Below are positions 60,440 to 64,000 of a DNA stretch of 64,000 nucleotides, piece by piece. The stretch is from Paracoccus saliphilus (lineage in GTDB: Bacteria; Pseudomonadota; Alphaproteobacteria; Rhodobacterales; Rhodobacteraceae): assembly GCF_028553805.1 (NCBI RefSeq), contig NZ_CP067140.1, forward strand, positions 2,356,001 to 2,420,000, in the 5' to 3' direction. The notes beneath the pieces were generated by a model that worked only from the letters and a program-made list of their open reading frames with translations, did no database searches and had not been told where the DNA came from. Position numbers and translations under genes: made by a program. Position 1 is the first letter of the stretch; every line of letters begins with the position of its first letter.

Positions 60440-61384
60440 TCACAATACCGGTGTCGGCAGCGACTCACCTGCGAAATGCGCCGCGAGATTCGCCCGCATC
60501 AACTCTCCCATCGCCCTGCGGGTCTCGATCGTGCCCGAGGCCTGGTGGGGCTGGAGTAGCACATTGGGCAGTGACAGGAAGCGCGGATCTATCGTCGGCT
60601 CGTTCTCGAAGACGTCCAGCCCGGCCGCGCCGAGACGCTGCGCCTGTAAGGCCGCGATCAGTGCCTGCTCATCGATATTCGACGCCCGCGAGACATTGAT
60701 CAGCACGCCTTCGGGGCCCAGAGCCTCGATCACTTCACGATTGACGATGTGCCGGGTCGCTGCCGAGGCCGCCAGCGCTACGAACAGGATATCGGAACGC
60801 CCGGCCAGCTCCACGGCATCAGGAACGAAAGTCCAGTCCGACGCATAAGGTTTTTCCGCGATATCGGAATATGCAATCTCCATGCCGAAACCCCTGAGCC
60901 TCTGACCGACCTCATGGCCAATACGGCCAAGCCCGAGAATGCCAGCGCGCCGCCCCCAGACCCGGCGTTGCAGCGGATAATTTCCGGCGCGCGCCCAATC
61001 CCCGTTACGCACCCAAGCCTCGGCGCCGATCATGCCCCGGCAGATAGCCAGCATCATCGCCACCCCGAGGTCAGCGACATCACCGGTCAGCACGTCCGGT
61101 GTGTTGGTCACCCGCACGCCACGCGCGCGGCACGCCTCCAGGTCGACGGCATCGTACCCCACCCCGTAGACAGAGATGAGCTCGAGATTGGGGCAGGCCT
61201 CGATCACCTCCCGGCTGGCGCCCAACTCGCCACGCGTGGCGATGGCGCGAACCTGATTTCCGCAATCCGACAGGAAGACGGATTTGTCGGCCGCCTCGTA
61301 GTAACTCCGAATATCATAAGCCTCGTTCAGCGCCTTTTCATCCCATTCGGGATATGCGCCCATTTGCAGTATCGTCGGTTTCAT
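60440..61384 (-). CDS. D-isomer-specific 2-hydroxyacid dehydrogenase, 2-ketogluconate/hydroxypyruvate reductase-like
   Basis: From ATG 61384 after AAGGAGACG (314 residues). The NAD(P) motif is AGILGLGRIGHEVGQRLRGFGMEIAYSD, and catalytic residues are Arg in INVSRASNIDEQAL, Glu in ENEPTIDP and His in VLLQPHQASGTIETR (usually LTPHIAS, here LQPHQAS). It reduces 2-keto acids such as 2-ketogluconate, glyoxylate or hydroxypyruvate. Within the idonate operon, reduction of 2-ketogluconate to gluconate is a reasonable role, though unproven. Confidence 0.9.
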   Translation of the reverse strand: MKPTILQMGAYPEWDEKALNEAYDIRSYYEAADKSVFLSDCGNQVRAIATRGELGASREVIEACPNLELISVYGVGYDAVDLEACRARGVRVTNTPDVLTGDVADLGVAMMLAICRGMIGAEAWVRNGDWARAGNYPLQRRVWGRRAGILGLGRIGHEVGQRLRGFGMEIAYSDIAEKPYASDWTFVPDAVELAGRSDILFVALAASAATRHIVNREVIEALGPEGVLINVSRASNIDEQALIAALQAQRLGAAGLDVFENEPTIDPRFLSLPNVLLQPHQASGTIETRRAMGELMRANLAAHFAGESLPTPVL

Positions 61385-61431
61385 AATTTTCGTCTCCTTC
61401 GGCCGATAGGTGCCTGGCACCCGCAGCAGAC

Positions 61432-61962
61432 CTATTGATGGTCCTGTGCTGCTTCCGCGACATCTTGCAGGCCGCTGTTTCCGCTCGTTGCGTTGAGAAT
61501 TTTATTGACGATGCAGTCGATTGGCTGATCGATTTCCGTGCTGATCGCCCGTTCGTCCGGCTGCGGCGGCTCGAGCGTCGCAAGCTGGCTGCGCAAGAGC
61601 GAGGCAGGCATATAAGAATGCTGCCGATCCGAAACCCGCAGACCCAGCAAGTCCTCGGAACCGGTCAGATGCACGAACCACAGATCAGGTAGTCGCGACA
61701 TCCGACGTAACCTGTCGCGATAGGTCCGACGCAGTGCCGAACAACCCAGCACCAGCCCGTTTGGAGCATTCCTCATCGCGTCGCCGCAGCGGTCGAGCCA
61801 CGGCCAACGATCGGCATCGTCAAGCGGCAGGCCCTGCCGCATCTTTTCGACATTCCGTGCCGGATGCAGGTCGTCTCCATCCAGATAGATAAGCCCGACA
61901 TGTCGGGCGACTGCCGTGCCGACGGTGGTTTTCCCGCAACCGGAAACGCCCATCAGCACCAT
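61432..61962 (-). CDS. gntK: Gluconokinase
   Basis: I start at ATG 61962, 8 nt after the idnO stop (176 residues, the usual size); in-frame ATGs at 62013, 62004 and 61998 lie inside idnO. The protein has the P-loop MVLMGVSGCGKTTVGTAVA, YLDGDDLHPARNVEKMRQGLPLDDADRWPWLDRC (typical gluconate-kinase LHP motif), CSALRRTYRDRLRR and HSYMPASLLRSQLATLEPPQPDE. It phosphorylates D-gluconate to 6-phosphogluconate, the substrate of the gnd product encoded downstream. Confidence 0.94.
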   Translation of the reverse strand: MVLMGVSGCGKTTVGTAVARHVGLIYLDGDDLHPARNVEKMRQGLPLDDADRWPWLDRCGDAMRNAPNGLVLGCSALRRTYRDRLRRMSRLPDLWFVHLTGSEDLLGLRVSDRQHSYMPASLLRSQLATLEPPQPDERAISTEIDQPIDCIVNKILNATSGNSGLQDVAEAAQDHQ

Positions 61963-61972
61963 ATGCAGCGGT

Positions 61973-62764
61973 TCAGAGAGAGACACTGATCGCCCCATCG
62001 ACATAGAGAACATGCCCGTTCACGAAACTTGAGGATTCGGAGGAAAGAAACACGCAAGCCCCGACAAGCTCTTCGGTCCTGCCCCAGCGTCCGGCCGGGG
62101 TCCGCTTGCCGAGCCAGGCCGAAAAATCGGGATCGGCCACCAGCGCGGCGTTGAGCGGAGTCTCGAAATAACCTGGCGCGATCGCGTTGCAGTGCAACCC
62201 GTGACATGCCCAATCCGTTGCCATTCCCTTGGTCAGATTGCCCACGGCACCTTTCGTCGCGGTATAGGGTGCGATACCAGGGCGGGCGAGCGCGGTCTGC
62301 ACCGAACAGATATTGACGATCTTGCCCGCACCGCGGCCGATCATGTGCCGCGCGACCGCCTGCCCGACATGGAAGACAGAGGCGATATTGGTCTGCAGCA
62401 ATGCCTCGAAGCGTTCGGCCGGAAAATCCTCCAGCGGGGTGCGATGCTGCATCCCGGCATTGTTCACCAGAATGTCTATCGCCCCCTTGTCGTGCTCGAA
62501 GTCATCGATCGCTTTTCGGACATCGTCATGCCGGGTCACGTCGAACACCAGCGTAGAGATTTCCGCCTCGGGGACCTCCTCGCCAAGTGTCCGGGCCGCT
62601 TCGGTGACACGCTTGGCATCACGCCCGTTAAGGATGACCGCCGCTCCCGCCTGCGCCAGGCCCCGCGCCAGCGTGAATCCGATCCCCTGAGATGAGCCGG
62701 TCACCAGGGCCCGCTTGCCCGAAAGGCCGAACATCTCGTGAAGAAAGTTCTGTCCTGCGTTCAT
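61973..62764 (-). CDS. idnO: SDR family oxidoreductase, gluconate 5-dehydrogenase-like
   Basis: From ATG 62764 after AGAGG (263 residues). The cofactor motif is ALVTGSSQGIGFTLARGLAQAGAAVILNGRD; the NGRD end of the second strand favours NADP(H). Further motifs are VNNAGMQHRTPLEDFPAERFEALLQTN and the active site NICSVQTALARPGIAPYTATKGAVGNLTKGMA (Ser, Tyr, Lys). It reduces 5-keto-D-gluconate to D-gluconate, linking idnD to gluconokinase. It is the first clear gene of the idonate set, 40 bp after the aminotransferase. Confidence 0.9.
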   Translation of the reverse strand: MNAGQNFLHEMFGLSGKRALVTGSSQGIGFTLARGLAQAGAAVILNGRDAKRVTEAARTLGEEVPEAEISTLVFDVTRHDDVRKAIDDFEHDKGAIDILVNNAGMQHRTPLEDFPAERFEALLQTNIASVFHVGQAVARHMIGRGAGKIVNICSVQTALARPGIAPYTATKGAVGNLTKGMATDWACHGLHCNAIAPGYFETPLNAALVADPDFSAWLGKRTPAGRWGRTEELVGACVFLSSESSSFVNGHVLYVDGAISVSL

Positions 62765-62804
62765 CACGTTACCTCTTTCCGAAAAATTCCTGACCAATAC
62801 GCAT

Positions 62805-63998
62805 TCAGCGTAGTGCCTTGCAGGCCCGTTCTATGCGGTCGCAACCTTCTTCAAGGATTTCCTTCGAGGTGGCCGTGGACAGCCGGAAATACGGTTCCAG
62901 ACCGTAGGCCGCGCCGTGAATCGTCGCCACACCCGCGCTTTCAAGCAGATAGATCACGAAATCCAGATCGGACTCGATCTTCTTCCCTTCGGGAGTCGTC
63001 TTTCCGATCACCCCACTGCAGTTGGGATAGAGATAGAATGCCCCGTCCGGTTTGACGCAGCTCAGCCCCTCGATGGCGTTCAGCCGCTCCCACGCCCGTT
63101 CGCATCGCTCACGATAGACCTCGACTGTCTCAGTTACTGTGGCCTGGTCTCCGGTCAGCGCGGCCGCGGCCGCGGCCTGGCTGATCGACGATGGACAAGA
63201 GGAGGATTGCGATTGCAGTTTATTGATCGCGTCGATCAGGTCCTTCGGCCCAGCACCATAACCGATGCGCCAGCCGGTCATCGCATAGGACTTGGAGACG
63301 CCATTGACCACAAGCGCCCGGTCGGCGAGTTCGGGCACAACCGAAACGATGCTGCACGCTGGAAAATCTGCATACCAGATCCGGTCATAAATCTCGTCGC
63401 ACAGCACCAGCACATGCGGATGGCGCCCGAGGACCTCACCCAGTGCCTTCAGTTCTTCGGCAGTATACGCTACTCCCGTGGGGTTGGAGGGAGAGTTGAG
63501 CACGACCCAGCGTGTCGCAGGCGTGATCGCGTCTGCTAGCGCCTGCGGCGTCAGCTTGAAGCCCGTGTCTTCGCCGCAGCGCAGGATCACCGGCGTTCCG
63601 CCATTGGCCACGACCATATCGGGATAGGAAACCCAGTAAGGGGCAGGAATGATTACCTCATCCCCCTTTTCAACTGTCGCAGTCAGGGCAAGAAACAGGA
63701 TCTGCTTCGCACCGCCGCCAACGCAAATCGTATCGAGGGCGCATTCGATGCCAAGGCGTGTCGCATAATCCTGCTGGATCGCCTTGCGTAAAGCAACTGT
63801 TCCATTAACCGGAGTATATTTCGTATCACCATCGCGGATCGCCTCTATGGCGACGTTCTTGATACTGTCCGGCGTATCGAAATCCGGCTCTCCCACCGTC
63901 AAGTCGACGATATTGCGGCCGGCCGCCTTGAGATCACGGGCTTTCTGTGCGGCCGCCGTACTGGGCGAGACGCGGATGTTGGTGACGCGACGGGCAAG
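62805..63998 (-). CDS. Class I/II aminotransferase, aspartate aminotransferase-like (5' end outside window)
   Basis: The frame is open to the window edge, so the start is missing; 397 residues are visible, close to full length for the family. It begins LARRVTNIRVSPSTAAAQKARDLKAAGRNIVDL, close to the usual N-terminus. Features are VGEPDFDTPDSI, KYTPVNGTVALRKAIQQDY, NSPSNPTGVAYTAEELKALGEV, DEIYDRIWY, and the PLP lysine in VVNGVSKSYAMTGWRIGYGAG. It transfers amino groups between aspartate (or prephenate/aromatic acids) and 2-oxoglutarate. Its relation to the idonate genes is only positional. Confidence 0.93.
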   Translation of the reverse strand, partial: LARRVTNIRVSPSTAAAQKARDLKAAGRNIVDLTVGEPDFDTPDSIKNVAIEAIRDGDTKYTPVNGTVALRKAIQQDYATRLGIECALDTICVGGGAKQILFLALTATVEKGDEVIIPAPYWVSYPDMVVANGGTPVILRCGEDTGFKLTPQALADAITPATRWVVLNSPSNPTGVAYTAEELKALGEVLGRHPHVLVLCDEIYDRIWYADFPACSIVSVVPELADRALVVNGVSKSYAMTGWRIGYGAGPKDLIDAINKLQSQSSSCPSSISQAAAAAALTGDQATVTETVEVYRERCERAWERLNAIEGLSCVKPDGAFYLYPNCSGVIGKTTPEGKKIESDLDFVIYLLESAGVATIHGAAYGLEPYFRLSTATSKEILEEGCDRIERACKALR

Positions 63999-64000
63999 TT

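Noticed and set aside
1..64000. tRNA, rRNA, CRISPR array, prophage and toxin-antitoxin genes
   Set aside because: I looked for them and saw no cloverleaf, spacer-repeat pattern or matching protein families.

Overview
The window reads as a chromosomal accessory region of a GC-rich alphaproteobacterium. Protein resemblance and gene content (many tripartite tricarboxylate transporters, family III CoA-transferases, acyl-CoA enzymes) suggest Rhodobacterales, probably Paracoccus-like; this is an inference from family resemblance only. I see no rRNA, tRNA, CRISPR array or replication origin.

Layout. (1) 2-7040: the C-terminal part of an iron-siderophore binding protein, then a complete RND drug-efflux operon (adaptor, pump, outer-membrane factor) divergent from a TetR regulator. 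(2) 7041-7979: a gene graveyard holding a decayed etfB copy. (3) 7980-25789, module 1: a minus-strand operon tctC-tctB-tctA-CoA transferase-crotonase; a divergent plus-strand operon of CoA transferases, a paired acyl-CoA dehydrogenase, hydrolase, CMD protein, flavin reductase and crotonase; a HutC-type GntR regulator; and a minus-strand operon of GST, a 3-oxoadipyl-CoA-type thiolase with a frameshifting deletion, and a FadJ-like bifunctional enzyme. Together these look like import and beta-oxidation of a dicarboxylate. (4) 25790-27591: an acyl-CoA dehydrogenase fossil, a quinone oxidoreductase and an ArsR regulator with a clear operator. (5) 27592-38261, module 2: a second transporter (TctC plus a fused TctA-TctB), a secreted hydrolase-like protein lacking its nucleophile, a CoA transferase with an HMG-CoA-lyase-like enzyme, an IclR regulator, an enolase-superfamily enzyme, a hydrolase and an SMP-30 lactonase. 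Three promoters in this module share a TTCTG-N5-CAGAA motif, suggesting one IclR regulon. (6) 38262-50531, module 3: a tiny internally deleted etfB, then a MatB-like ligase, crotonase and FCD-type GntR, divergent from a third tctCBA, followed by an SDR, crotonase, feruloyl-CoA-synthase-like ligase, amidohydrolase and DmdC-like acyl-CoA dehydrogenase. (7) 50532-51175: a truncated IS66-family remnant. (8) 51176-57453: a peptide/nickel-type ABC transporter operon ending in a sugar-phosphate-isomerase-like gene. (9) 57905-64000: an idonate/gluconate operon (idnO, gntK, 2-hydroxyacid dehydrogenase, idnD, 6-phosphogluconate dehydrogenase) downstream of an aminotransferase that runs off the window.

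The repeated theme is a tripartite transporter sitting beside its own CoA-activation and cleavage genes and its own regulator, three times in about 43 kb. Several module boundaries carry fossils of acyl-CoA oxidation genes (two etfB, one acyl-CoA dehydrogenase), which suggests modular assembly and loss. The most interesting candidate system is module 2, an apparently complete IclR-controlled import, lactone-opening, CoA-transfer and lyase pathway whose substrate I cannot name.
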